A stretch of DNA of 64,000 nt from assembly GCA_963812245.1 (NCBI GenBank), contig CAWEUK010000005.1, positions 50,888 to 114,887 on the forward strand. The letters run 5' to 3'. The notes beneath the pieces are model-generated. The model worked only from the letters and a program-made list of their open reading frames with translations, did no database searches and was not told the DNA's origin. Of this stretch, positions 37,941-46,226 are shown one piece after another. Position 1 is the stretch's first letter. Each line of letters starts with the position of its first letter. The position numbers were made by a program, and so were the translations under genes. The DNA comes from Salsipaludibacter sp963812245. GTDB taxonomy: Bacteria; Actinomycetota; Nitriliruptoria; Nitriliruptorales; Nitriliruptoraceae.

Positions 37941-38183
37941 AGCCAACAGCCCCCCGGGGAAGAACACGTTGGGGATCTCGTAGCCGAACACGATGACCTC
38001 GAACGACGGCATCAGGCGCAGCGCTCCCTCGAGCCAGCCCGTCCACCAGTTGGGTTGGGCTCCGGTCGTGACCGCGGCAGGATCGTAGGGCTCGTACAAC
38101 CACACCGGGTTGATCTGGAACAGCGTGCCCAACAGTGCCACACCGGACGCCAGGAGGAAGAACAGCCTTGCCGTCTTGTCCAT
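37941..38183 (-). pseudogene. qcrB (cytochrome bc1 b-subunit) fragment
   Basis: About 80 codons read LLGTLFQINPVWLYEPYDPA, then AVTTGAQPNWWTGWLEGALR and LMPSFEVIVFGYEIPNVFFP. This is unmistakably the middle of actinobacterial QcrB (QINPVWLYGPYxP...QPDWYxGxLEGALRLMP). The heme-binding N-terminal half and the C-terminus are absent; the frame then runs into unrelated residues overlapping the Pit start. It is a non-functional relic without neighbouring qcrA or qcrC. Confidence 0.85.
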
Positions 38184-38211
38184 ACGTGGGCCACAGTCGG
38201 TCACCGACCTG

Positions 38212-38397
38212 CTCACGCGATCCGGTCTCAGCCACTGCGAACTGCGCCATGCACTTCGCGCCCACGGGATCGGCTCCATGAATCGGGTCGAGGCCGCGAT
38301 TCTGGAACCGGACGGACGCATCAGCGTGATCACCGACGGAGCGGGCATCTCCACCGAATTGCTCAACGGTGTGATCGGGGCGCAACAGGCCGAATGA
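38212..38397 (+). pseudogene. C-terminal fragment of a DUF421 (YetF-like) protein
   Basis: The plus strand encodes RSGLSHCELRHALRAHGIGS followed by RVEAAILEPDGRISVITDG. This matches the C-terminal domain of YetF/DUF421 membrane proteins (ELxxxLRxxGxxxLxxVxxAxLExDGxxSVI). The membrane helices that should precede it are missing; upstream is the antisense of the qcrB fragment. It is a relic joined head to head with qcrB at about 38190. Confidence 0.6.
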
Positions 38398-38416
38398 GCC
38401 GGCCGCGCACCAGGCC

Positions 38417-38677
38417 TCAGTGGTTGCGCAAGGCGTCGATCAATTCGGATTTGTCCATGTCGGACCGCCCATCGATGCCCAGTTCGGCCGCTCGTTCATG
38501 CAGCTCATCGACGGTCCACTCCTCGTAGGGCGGTGAACTCCCGCCGCGCTTGGCCGCCGCCGTCCGGTCGGTGTTGGCGATGCGAGCAGCCTTCTCCTTC
38601 GAGGCTCCCTCGTCTCGCAGTGCCTCGTACTGATCATCGTCCTTGATGGACGGACCGGGTTCCTGTTGTCCTGGCAT
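38417..38677 (-). CDS. DUF7218 family protein with Rho-N/SAP-like tail
   Basis: ATG at 38677 is chosen because GGAG sits six bases upstream; an ATG two codons earlier abuts it. The 86-aa product has DDQYEALRDEGASKEKAARI-ANTDR, a Gly/Ser linker and YEEWTVDELHERAAELGIDG followed by SELIDALRNH. The second half resembles Rho-N or SAP helical nucleic-acid-binding folds. The family is common in Actinomycetota and its function is unknown. A truncated paralog lies at 19129-19245. Confidence 0.85.
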   Translation of the reverse strand: MPGQQEPGPSIKDDDQYEALRDEGASKEKAARIANTDRTAAAKRGGSSPPYEEWTVDELHERAAELGIDGRSDMDKSELIDALRNH

Positions 38678-38989
38678 CGTCATCTCCGTGGTCGCGTCGG
38701 GAAGCGAATGCAGCCGCCTTCCCTGCAAGCAGTGCCCACGGAGCCCTGTCGCCAAACACCGCCGACAATGCATCGCCTGGAACTCGTCCGCGTTGGGCCT
38801 GCGGCTGGTCTGCTGCGCCATGGCCTGCCCGGAGGCGGAACGCGAGTCGCCGATTGACCGGCACCGGCCGGGAATCGAGGTTTGTACCGTCGACCACACG
38901 GATCCCTGTTGCCGTTGAAGGATTCCTTCTTGTCAGACCCCTGGTTGTTTGTTGACGGGGGATCTGCGGGGCGGGAACGCGGTCGCGAC

Positions 38990-40363
38990 ATGCGTGTGGC
39001 CGGCGTGGTCTTCGTTGGCCTGTTCAGCCTGGTCGTGGTCGGCTGGAATCCGCTGTTCGCGCTGGACGAGGCGGTCACCGACTTGTGCAACCGCGCAGTC
39101 AGCGGCTCTGGGTTCGCGGTGTCGACGTTGCACGTCCTCACGAACCTCGGCGGTGCACAGGTCGCGTGGGTGATCATCCCGCTCGTCGTGATGTGGCTGG
39201 TGATCAGGCGGGCGCCGCGAGCAGCGGCCGTCGCCGCGGTGGCCGGACTGGGTGCGGCCGCCCTGGACCCGGGCATCAAGGGCCTGGTCGATCGTGCGCG
39301 TCCCCTCGTCGACACCACGGTTGCGACTGCACCGGGCGCGAGTTTTCCCAGTGGTCACGCATTGGGAGCGACTGTCACCTACGGGCTGTTGATGTGGGTC
39401 TTCCTGCCTTCGGTGCCGTCACGACACCGCCGCAGGATCATGGTCGCCGCCGTGTCGGTGGTCACCGTCGTGGGGCTGACCCGGATCGCGCTGGGCGTGC
39501 ATCACGTGTCCGACGTCGTGGCAGGCTGGGCCCTTGGTGTCGTGTGGCTCGGTGTCACCAACATCCTCTTCGAGGGTGGCCTGGACAGGCGGGGTTCAAC
39601 GGCCGCGCCCCGGACGGCCACGCGGCCGGCATCCCGAGACCGGGCGGTGCTTGTCGACGGGGCGTCCACCATCGCCCAATTGGTCGTGGCTGCGGTTGTG
39701 ATGTGGGGGGCGTTGTTGGCCCTGGGGGAGCTTGTCAGCGACCCTCGTGGCGTGGTCCTGGCATTTGATGCCCGTGTGATGGAGTGGGCGGTGGGCATCC
39801 GGACGGCCGGGGTGTCCGAGGTTGCGAGACAGGTGGGCCGCTTGGGTGGGACGGTCCCGGTCAGTGGTGTCCTGCTGGGTTCGGTGGTGTTGGCGCTGGC
39901 GGTCACTCGGGACTGGCGGCCGCCGCTGTTCCTGGTGGCGGCCGTGGCGGGCGAGACCACCATCTTTCTTGCAACCGTGGCGATCGTGGACCGTGGACGC
40001 CCCGAAGTCGAGGCGCTGACGGGCAGCCTGCCGCCCACCGCTTCGTTCCCGTCCGGACATGCCGCGGCTGCACTCGCCCTGTGGGGCGGCGTTGCAGTGC
40101 TCGTGTTCGCGTGGCGGCGGGACTGGGTGGGTTGGACCGCGATCGGGCTGGCCATCGTCATTGCTCTTGCGGTCGCGCTGTCGCGCCTGTATCGAGGGGT
40201 CCACTACCCCACAGACGTCCTGGCAAGCTTCGCCTTCACCTCGGCCTGGCTCGCCGTGTGCTGGCGCTCGCTGCAGCCCGGCCCGCCCCCAGGGCCACCC
40301 GGACCACCTGACCACGACCGTGGCGCAACGGCCACCGAGTACGCGCAAGGGGTGTCACGATGA
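38990..40363 (+). CDS. tandem PAP2-type membrane phosphatase
   Basis: The protein has two complete PAP2 units in one chain. The first has IKGLVDRARP, ASFPSGHALG and LTRIALGVHHVSDV; the second has VAIVDRGRP (the Lys of motif 1 is missing), SFPSGHAAAAL and LSRLYRGVHYPTDV. About ten to twelve helices are predicted. PAP2 enzymes dephosphorylate lipid pyrophosphates or phosphatidate-like lipids at the membrane. The ATG at 38990 puts the first helix at the N-terminus; a longer frame begins at a TTG at 38882 and cannot be excluded. The C-terminal ~35 residues are Pro-rich. Each half alone would be a normal-sized PAP2 protein, so this looks like a fusion of duplicated genes. Confidence 0.87.
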   Translation: MRVAGVVFVGLFSLVVVGWNPLFALDEAVTDLCNRAVSGSGFAVSTLHVLTNLGGAQVAWVIIPLVVMWLVIRRAPRAAAVAAVAGLGAAALDPGIKGLVDRARPLVDTTVATAPGASFPSGHALGATVTYGLLMWVFLPSVPSRHRRRIMVAAVSVVTVVGLTRIALGVHHVSDVVAGWALGVVWLGVTNILFEGGLDRRGSTAAPRTATRPASRDRAVLVDGASTIAQLVVAAVVMWGALLALGELVSDPRGVVLAFDARVMEWAVGIRTAGVSEVARQVGRLGGTVPVSGVLLGSVVLALAVTRDWRPPLFLVAAVAGETTIFLATVAIVDRGRPEVEALTGSLPPTASFPSGHAAAALALWGGVAVLVFAWRRDWVGWTAIGLAIVIALAVALSRLYRGVHYPTDVLASFAFTSAWLAVCWRSLQPGPPPGPPGPPDHDRGATATEYAQGVSR

Positions 40364-40554
40364 AGCGCATCGCCAAGCGAACTCCTGTCCGGACGGTGGG
40401 GCTGGGGCGTCTGTTCCGGGAACTTGCCCTCTAACATGAAGAACACAGGGATCCAGAAGCCCGGCTGGTCAACCGGCGGACCGTGCGCAGCGCACCCATT
40501 GCTTTGCCAGGACCTGTCCTGGTCGACCGGTCGCGAACAGATCGGAGCATGGAA

Positions 40555-41136
40555 ATGAGCACGTCGCGCCAGGACGAGACCTCCACCGAGGCCACGGGCG
40601 GCCACGATGTCCGCGCGTACCTGCGGTTCGCCGCGATGATTGTGACGTCGACCGTGGTGATGTTCCTTCTCACCTACACCAACGTCATCACGTTCGCACA
40701 CGTCCGTTTCAGCGAGGAACGGGTCTACATGGCGATCCTGATGGGCTCGGCCATGGCCATCATCATGCTGGCGTTCATGTGGGGGCAGATGTACCGCGAC
40801 ACCCGCGTCAACATCGGCATCGTGGTCCTGTCCATCATCGTCGGCGTTTCGGCCCTGTGGCTGTCACGATCCCAGCAGTTCGTCGAGGACCCGGCCTACA
40901 TGGGCGGGATGATCCCCCACCACTCGATCGCGATCCTCACCAGCGAACGCGCCGACATCGACGACGTCCGGGTGCGCCAGCTCGCCGACGAGATCATCAA
41001 GGCGCAGCGCCGCGAGATCAAGGAGATGGACTGGCTGCTCGACGACATTGCGGCCAACGGTGTCGCCGAGAACGACGCCGAGGCGGAGCGACGACCGGTC
41101 CCCGACTTCGAGGGCGAACTCGACCCCGAGTCCTGA
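40555..41136 (+). CDS. DUF305-domain membrane protein
   Basis: ATG at 40555 is preferred (GGAG seven bases upstream). The 193-aa product has three hydrophobic helices (residues about 25-110), then the DUF305 motif AYMGGMIPHHSIAILTSERA and a helix (ADEIIKAQRREIKEMDWLLD). DUF305 domains have a ferritin-like four-helix style with conserved His residues. They often lie in metal- or copper-related loci. Here no metal gene is adjacent. The membrane-anchored form with a single DUF305 domain is common. Confidence 0.85.
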   Translation: MSTSRQDETSTEATGGHDVRAYLRFAAMIVTSTVVMFLLTYTNVITFAHVRFSEERVYMAILMGSAMAIIMLAFMWGQMYRDTRVNIGIVVLSIIVGVSALWLSRSQQFVEDPAYMGGMIPHHSIAILTSERADIDDVRVRQLADEIIKAQRREIKEMDWLLDDIAANGVAENDAEAERRPVPDFEGELDPES

Positions 41137-41427
41137 CCCTCGTCGCCCACCGCCACCGCGGTTGACCGGGCCCACCCACGGAGAGTGCTGCCGCCGCCCG
41201 GCTGTTCGGCGATGCCAAGTCCGAGCGCGTGCTGGAGGCACCGGGCGTGACGGTCATCAACCTCCGCGTGTGCCGGGCGCGTGCACCCATCAGCCCAATC
41301 TGTGCACCCACCAAGGCGCGGATGTCCCAAACGGTGCGCCATGTGTACGCGGGTAGTCGGATCCACCCGCTTGCACCTGCCAGCAGCCACCAGCCGAAAC
41401 CGAAACCAGCACTGAGCAGGGCAAACA
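41137..41427. other. intergenic gap before IS remnant
   Basis: About 290 bp with no supported gene. The minus strand is moderately hydrophobic near 41330-41420 but has no start and no family resemblance. Confidence 0.3.
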
Positions 41428-41705
41428 GGCTCTTCGGAAGTTCACGGGCGTGCCGGGGTGAGGATGGCAAGCTGGGTCGACCAGACCTTGCGGCGGAACC
41501 GGCCCCGCCGGACGAACGCGGTCTCGTCCAGCCCGAGCACGGCCACCCGGCCGATCCGATCGGGATCGTCGACCAGCGAGCTGCCGTAGGCGATCACGGC
41601 GCGGTTGATCGTGTGCCAGTCCGCCCCCAGATCAGCGGCGACCTCGCTGACCGAGCGACCGAGCCGGCCGACCTGCTCGTATGCCCACCCCCTGTCCTCA
41701 TCCAC
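41428..41705 (-). mobile_element. internally deleted ISL3-family element remnant
   Basis: The end starts GGCTCTTCGGAAGTTCACGG at 41428, an ISL3-type terminal repeat that matches the right end of the second copy (43991). The 87-codon frame (41442-41705, minus) encodes YEQVGRLGRSVSEVAADLGA, DWHTINRAVIAYGSSLVDDP and LGLDETAFVRRGRFRRKVWS. It then jumps straight to LAILTPARP, the transposase C-terminus. About 240 residues of the DDE domain and the N-terminal zinc finger are missing. In the full copy both deletion borders contain CAA(A)CTCG, suggesting recombination at a short repeat. The remnant cannot transpose by itself. Confidence 0.85.
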
Positions 41706-42182
41706 GCAACCCCTGCACCCCGCTCAAATCCGAAGCCCCAGCAATCTGGACTTGGCGTTGCCCGCCACCAACCCCCTGGGCCAGCGGACCACGCCGACTC
41801 AGAATCAACCTTGAGCTGCCCTGTTGTGCCGCGGTCAGCGTCGGGTTGGGCCACGCTGAGGGCGATTGGACGGTTGGTGGAGATCCCACCCTTCTCGTAC
41901 CCACGCTTCGCGGTCGGTGGTCCGTCAGCTCGGAGCCCGGGCCATGCTCGAGGCGGCCGGCGTCGCGGTTGGCGGCGACTGGGGGATGCCGTTGGCGGTG
42001 AAGCCGGCCATGGACGTAGGCCGCAGGCGAGGGAGAACGACGACCACCCCAAAATGCCGTTGGAAAACTCTGCCTTGACAGGGACTTGGAAACCTGATAA
42101 GAACGGTTGTCGACGACGATGAGAACATCAAAATTGTCGGGTACTTGACGATCCGATCCATCGACAACTGGTGTACGCAACC
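41706..42182. other. accessory-region gap, no gene seen
   Basis: About 480 bp between the IS remnant and a small gene. From about 42050 the base composition becomes visibly AT-richer. No frame has recognisable sequence. Confidence 0.35.
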
Positions 42183-42485
42183 ATGACAAAATCCAATGAA
42201 TTTCACATGAAGAACGAATCCCAAGAATCGGTCGACTACTTGGTCTACAACGGAAAAGACGGACCCAAGTGGGTGGGCCTTACCGGCGGAAATCTGCACA
42301 AGGGTGACTGCGACGAGATCGACGTGCCAACGAACGGTGGCCAAGGGTACTACTGCCGCTTCCTCGACTCGGAGGGCACCGAGGTGGCAGGCGTGATCGT
42401 GCATGCGGGCCAGTCGGTCGTGGTCTACAAGGACGCCGGGTCATTCTACGCCAAGGTTCAAGAGGGCAATGTCTGCCCACCATGA
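42183..42485 (+). CDS. orphan small protein of lower GC, 100 aa
   Basis: ATG at 42183 (a GTG twelve bases earlier is an alternative) encodes 100 residues, mostly beta: SVDYLVYNGKDGPKWVGLTG, KGDCDEIDVP, YYCRFLDSEGTEVAGVIVHA, QSVVVYKDAGSF. Three or four Cys are present. Codons such as AAA, AAT, GAA and GGA are used freely, unlike the neighbours, and the local GC is visibly lower, pointing to recent acquisition. No domain is recognised; it could be a small effector, lectin-like or immunity-type protein, but there is no direct evidence. It lies between two defective ISL3 copies. Confidence 0.6.
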   Translation: MTKSNEFHMKNESQESVDYLVYNGKDGPKWVGLTGGNLHKGDCDEIDVPTNGGQGYYCRFLDSEGTEVAGVIVHAGQSVVVYKDAGSFYAKVQEGNVCPP

Positions 42486-42636
42486 CGGGATGATTCTGCC
42501 ACGATCGCCTCGGTAGATCCGGTCACGAGCGGCGTCCGACCCCTGGATCGCCGGATCCGATGAGGTCGCCTGCAGGCTTCCCTCTGTCTTGCAGGGCCTC
42601 GTCCGACCATGAGGCCGTCGAGGATGCTGGGATAGA

Positions 42637-42694
42637 CACAGAGACTCCGTGAGACTGGAGGTGTCTAAGCCAACCCAGTCGCGGAGTCCCTGTG
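42637..42694. promoter_or_regulatory. long hairpin overlapping the transposase start
   Basis: CACAGAGACTCCG (42637-42649) pairs with CGGAGTCCCTGTG (42682-42694) with one mismatch, and an inner GACTGG/CCAGTC extends the stem. The 3' arm covers the GTG start of the transposase, so in RNA it could hide the ribosome site. As DNA it may be a subterminal binding region of the element. Confidence 0.45.
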
Positions 42695-43977
42695 CAGGTC
42701 GATCCTATGGTGATGTGTCGTCTGTTGGTCGGTCTCGACGTCGACGTGGTCGGCGTCGTGGGCTGGACGGCACCGATGCAGGTGCACGTCCGTTCGCGTC
42801 GGTCGAGGCCGTCGTGTCGGGTGTGTGGAACGTCGGGGACGGTCAAGCAGCGGCGACGACGCCGCCTGGTCGACCGGCCCGCCTTCGGCAGGCCGGTGTC
42901 GCTGGTGTGGCACCAGCTGCGGTGGCGCTGCCCCGACCCGGCGTGCCAGACCGGATCGTGGACCGAACGCGACGACACGGTCGTGGTCGGCAACCGCGGG
43001 ATCACCGACCGCGCTGCCCGGTGGGCGTGCGAGCAGGTCGGCCGTCACGGTCGCTCGGTGGCCGAGGTCGCCGCGACCTGTCGGCGGACTGGCACACGAT
43101 CAACCGCGCCGTGATCGCCTACGGCACCGCGCTGATCGATGACCCGGACCGGATCGGCCACGTCAGGGTGTTGGGGCTGGACGAGACCGCGTTCGCCCGG
43201 CGGGGCCGGTTCCGGATCAAGCAGTGGTCGACCCAACTCGTGGGTGACGGCCAACTTCTCGATGTCGTCCAGGGTCGTGAAGCCGCGCCGGCGTGTGCAT
43301 GGCTGGCCGGCCGCGACCCTGCCTGGGTCGACGCGATCGGTCACGTCACGCTGGACCTGTCCGGTGCGTATCGCAAGGTCGCGGACACGATGCTGCCCGA
43401 CGCCATCCCGGTCGCCGACCCGTTCCACGTCGTGCGTCTGGCTAACCAGTGTTTGGATGAGACCCGCCGCCGGGTCCAGCAGGACACCACCGGTCACCGC
43501 GGTCGCAAGACCGACCCGCTCTACCGTGCCCGCAAGCTGCTCGTGATGGCCGACGACCGCCTCGACGACGGCGCCAGATCGCGCCGCCAGGGCCTGCTCG
43601 CCGCGGGCGATCCGCGCGGGCAGGTCGCGGATGCCTGGACGGCCAAGGAAGCCGTCAGGGAGCTCTACCAACTCGACGACCCCGACCTCGCGCTCGACTG
43701 GGTCACCGAGCTGGCCGAGACCTGCACCGACCCCGGCTACGGCCCCGAAGTCCGACGGCTGGGTCGCACCCTCAAGCGTTGGGCCGAACCGATCGCGGCC
43801 TGGCACGCTTCTCGGGCTACGAACGGGCCAGTCGAGGCGATCAACAACCTCGCCAAGCGCATCAAGCGAGTCGCGTTTGGGATGACCAACTGGACCCACT
43901 GGCGCATCCGCGTGCTGCTCTACGCAGGCAAGCCCGACTGGTCCAAACTCGCCATCCTCACCCCGACACGCCCGTGA
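42692..43977 (+). pseudogene. ISL3-family transposase with single-base frameshift
   Basis: From the GTG at 42692 one frame encodes the N-terminal zinc finger (CRVCGTSG, then a second Cys pair CPDPACQTG) and WACEQVGRHGRSVAEVAA. After 43075 the sequence must be read one frame over to continue SADWHTINRAVIAYGTALID, GLDETAFARRGRF, LDLSGAYRKVADTMLPDAIP, the DDE catalytic core and SKLAILTPTRP. Inserting one G into ccgcg|acctg near 43075 restores a continuous protein of about 428 aa like the remnant's AEVAADLGADWHT. It is either a true inactivating deletion or a sequencing error. Confidence 0.85.
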
Positions 43978-43991
43978 ACTTCCGAAGCGCC

Positions 43992-44100
43992 GTGAAACGC
44001 AAGGTCGGCGTCACCGCCTGGGCCATCCTGGAAGACATCGCCCTGGACGCCCACCTCGACATCGAAGGACGACTGGTCGACACCACCAACGTGCGCCTGG
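43992..44100 (+). pseudogene. winged-helix regulator fragment next to IS
   Basis: Coding sequence resumes directly after the IS end: VKRKVGVTAWAILEDIALDA followed by HLDIEGRLVDTTNVR. This is the N-terminal part of the same wHTH family as the pseudogene at 24965-25215. It stops matching after TTNVR and runs into unrelated residues. Start and C-terminal helix are missing, consistent with IS insertion plus a deletion. Confidence 0.65.
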
Positions 44101-44242
44101 CCACTCGACTCACGAATCGCCGCCCGGGGACCAGGGCCAAGTGCCGGATACCCAAGACCCAAGGGAATCGGGATGAGGTGACCCCAGGTGTCGTTCAGTC
44201 TAGGCCGATCAGTCATCCCTCCCTGGGTTCTGGATCAACTCA

Positions 44243-45148
44243 TCATCCTTCTTCGGTGGGCTCAACCCCCGCCTGGGGCGCTTCGAGAAGCTCTCTGGTC
44301 TGGCGTTGCCAAAAGCCTGCGAACAGGCTGATAAGGACGAGCTCCACCCAGAAGATCCAATGTTTGAAGCCTGCCCACCCGAGTAGCCCCAGCACCAATG
44401 CTGCCGCCAGCATCAGCCTGGCGATCATCACGTACGTTCTGTATGGCCCGCCCACCTGCTCGATGCGCTTGAAGATGACCGCGAGGTAGCTTCTTGGGGG
44501 AGTCATGGCGTCCGCCTCTCTCGCGTTGGCCACAACTACGAAGAACAGGCAGCAGAACATGGCTACCGCAGCGACATAGTGGGCGTGTTTGTCGACCAGT
44601 GTCGAGGCGAATATCCACAGGGCTACGCCGACTACCAGGGCGAACAGAAACCAGAACAACGCCAAATTCGTATGAGGAAGCCGTCCACCGATATACGTCG
44701 CTTGTGGCGTTCGCCGCCACAAGGCCCACCCGATGGCTGTCGCCAATATTCCCGCCACAAGCAATGCGAAGAGATTCGTCCGCACGATTGCGGTCACCTC
44801 AACGGCGGTGGGCACGTTCACCATGCCTGGCGCCGGGCGAGAAGGATCAATCGTCGTGGGAACGAAGGCCACCACAAACGCCAGGAAACCGGCGACGTCG
44901 AGAATCACGTTCTCCGGATTGCTGGCGTGGTACACGATGACGCAGGCACCGATCGCGCACAGTGCGGCCACGAAAGTAGGCCGGACAGCAGTGTAGTAAT
45001 AGGCGCTGATCGACGTTTGCCAATATCCAGTGACACAACCGGCATAGATTATCGCGATAAGAAGCATTCCGACGACAACAATTAGCGCCCATCGGAGCGC
45101 GACATAGGTCTGCCTGAAACTATATTCGCCACCAGATTCAACCATCAT
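44243..45148 (-). CDS. multi-pass membrane protein, 301 aa
   Basis: ATG at 45148 overlaps the previous gene's end (45138), so the two genes are coupled. The product has about seven hydrophobic helices and the phrase TSISAYYYTAVRPTFVAALC followed by GACVIVYHASNPENVILDVAG and VAFVPTTIDP. That is the pattern of a family of bacterial membrane proteins of unknown function (DUF998-like by look). Base composition is somewhat less GC-rich than the flanks. No transport or catalytic motif is seen. Confidence 0.75.
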   Translation of the reverse strand: MMVESGGEYSFRQTYVALRWALIVVVGMLLIAIIYAGCVTGYWQTSISAYYYTAVRPTFVAALCAIGACVIVYHASNPENVILDVAGFLAFVVAFVPTTIDPSRPAPGMVNVPTAVEVTAIVRTNLFALLVAGILATAIGWALWRRTPQATYIGGRLPHTNLALFWFLFALVVGVALWIFASTLVDKHAHYVAAVAMFCCLFFVVVANAREADAMTPPRSYLAVIFKRIEQVGGPYRTYVMIARLMLAAALVLGLLGWAGFKHWIFWVELVLISLFAGFWQRQTRELLEAPQAGVEPTEEG

Positions 45149-45695
45149 GAGATAGCTTTCTACCTTGGCTCTTGTGCGTAGACATGAGGGATGCGGCGGC
45201 GACGGCCATAGACGCCCAGAAGCCGATATGCTTCGCGACGCCAAACGTGGAAGCCGTCACCATCGCGGACTTCGGAGCATCCGGGAATGTGGATAGCACT
45301 ACTGCTATGGCCATGCCTTCAGCGACGTCAAATGAGGCGGTCGCCACAGGTATCGTGGCAAGTGCGACCGCGATGCGCGTGCCTTGTAGCAACTTGAACG
45401 TTGCTCCTGCGAAGAAGGCCCCATAGCAGCAGGCGAACACAACATCGAAGCGGATATAGGTGGAGTAAGCGGCCCGGCCGGTTTCGCCTAGACGTTCCAG
45501 GGTGGCGAAGCCCCCCTCGGGGCCATACGCAAATGCAGTGTCGAGGACCTGCCCGCCGGTCGCTCTCTCAATGCTTCGGATGCTGAACGGGACAGGCGCG
45601 ATGGTGATGAGGAAGAGTGCTCCTGCTGACGAAATACCCAGAGCCCAGAGGGCAGCGCGGTTCGATAAGGGTTGCAACACTCTTCCACCTGCCAT
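45138..45695 (-). CDS. multi-pass membrane protein, 185 aa
   Basis: ATG at 45695, with AAGGA eight bases upstream, is preferred over starts further out. The product has four to five hydrophobic helices (LWALGISSAGALFLITIAPV, YIRFDVVFACCYGAFFAGAT, GFWASMAVAAASLMS) and a short basic tail. The third and fourth helices are separated by FDVAEGMAIAVVLSTFPDA. No family is recognised. It overlaps the following membrane-protein gene by 11 bp, so the two are probably partners. Confidence 0.72.
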   Translation of the reverse strand: MAGGRVLQPLSNRAALWALGISSAGALFLITIAPVPFSIRSIERATGGQVLDTAFAYGPEGGFATLERLGETGRAAYSTYIRFDVVFACCYGAFFAGATFKLLQGTRIAVALATIPVATASFDVAEGMAIAVVLSTFPDAPKSAMVTASTFGVAKHIGFWASMAVAAASLMSTHKSQGRKLSHDG

Positions 45696-46226
45696 CCGAA
45701 ATCCTTCGTACGACCGGACAGCCAACATCATCATGCTGCATTTCAAGTGCAATGTAAAGCGGCAATTCGGAAAGGGCGGGATCAAGGTTGACACCCGACC
45801 GACACTCGCTACACCCCGACCTTCAGACCACTATTGCGCACGCGGCCGGAGGGGGCGCAGGTTGACATGTAGCCGGCTTGACAGTTGGGTGGGATGACGT
45901 GGATCCAACGGGTCGGCCGTCCGCGGGTGGGGCTGTCGGTCGGCGCCCCGGGCAGCGTCACGAAGTCGTCATCGACGCCCGCCACGACATAGGTCGCCAA
46001 CCGCAGGGGCAGACGTCGAGGCTGTTCGACGCTTCAATACGGGCGTCTACCAGCAGAAGTGCATGAATGGCTTCCCGTCCAACGGGAAACTGGCCGCGAC
46101 TCGACCTCGCTTTCACACAACGTCGCCCCGGAAGTTCGTCACGTCACGAAATCGGCCCGACGCCTGATCGATGCCGGGCACGGACCCGGCCCCCTACCCC
46201 GCTGGTGACGGTCTAATCAACGCCGA
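45696..46226. other. intergenic gap, no gene supported
   Basis: About 530 bp, partly lower in GC. Short frames at 45800-46160 lack coherent sequence. The promoter of the minus-strand membrane-gene pair presumably lies near 45700-45790. Confidence 0.35.

Larger units (their letters stand above)
42637..43991 (+). mobile_element. ISL3-family insertion sequence, second copy
   Basis: The right end (read inward from 43991) is GGCGCTTCGGAAGTTCACGG, matching the 41428 terminus except for one base. I cannot find the matching left terminal repeat, so the left border is set only by the hairpin at 42637. The element carries a single, frameshifted transposase gene. It lies next to a truncated wHTH gene whose coding resumes right after 43991, consistent with insertion into that gene. 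Confidence 0.7.

Noticed and set aside
42649..43977. A 442-codon frame as an intact transposase
   Set aside because: Its first ~145 residues are in the wrong frame; the true N-terminus with the zinc finger is encoded one frame over from 42692.
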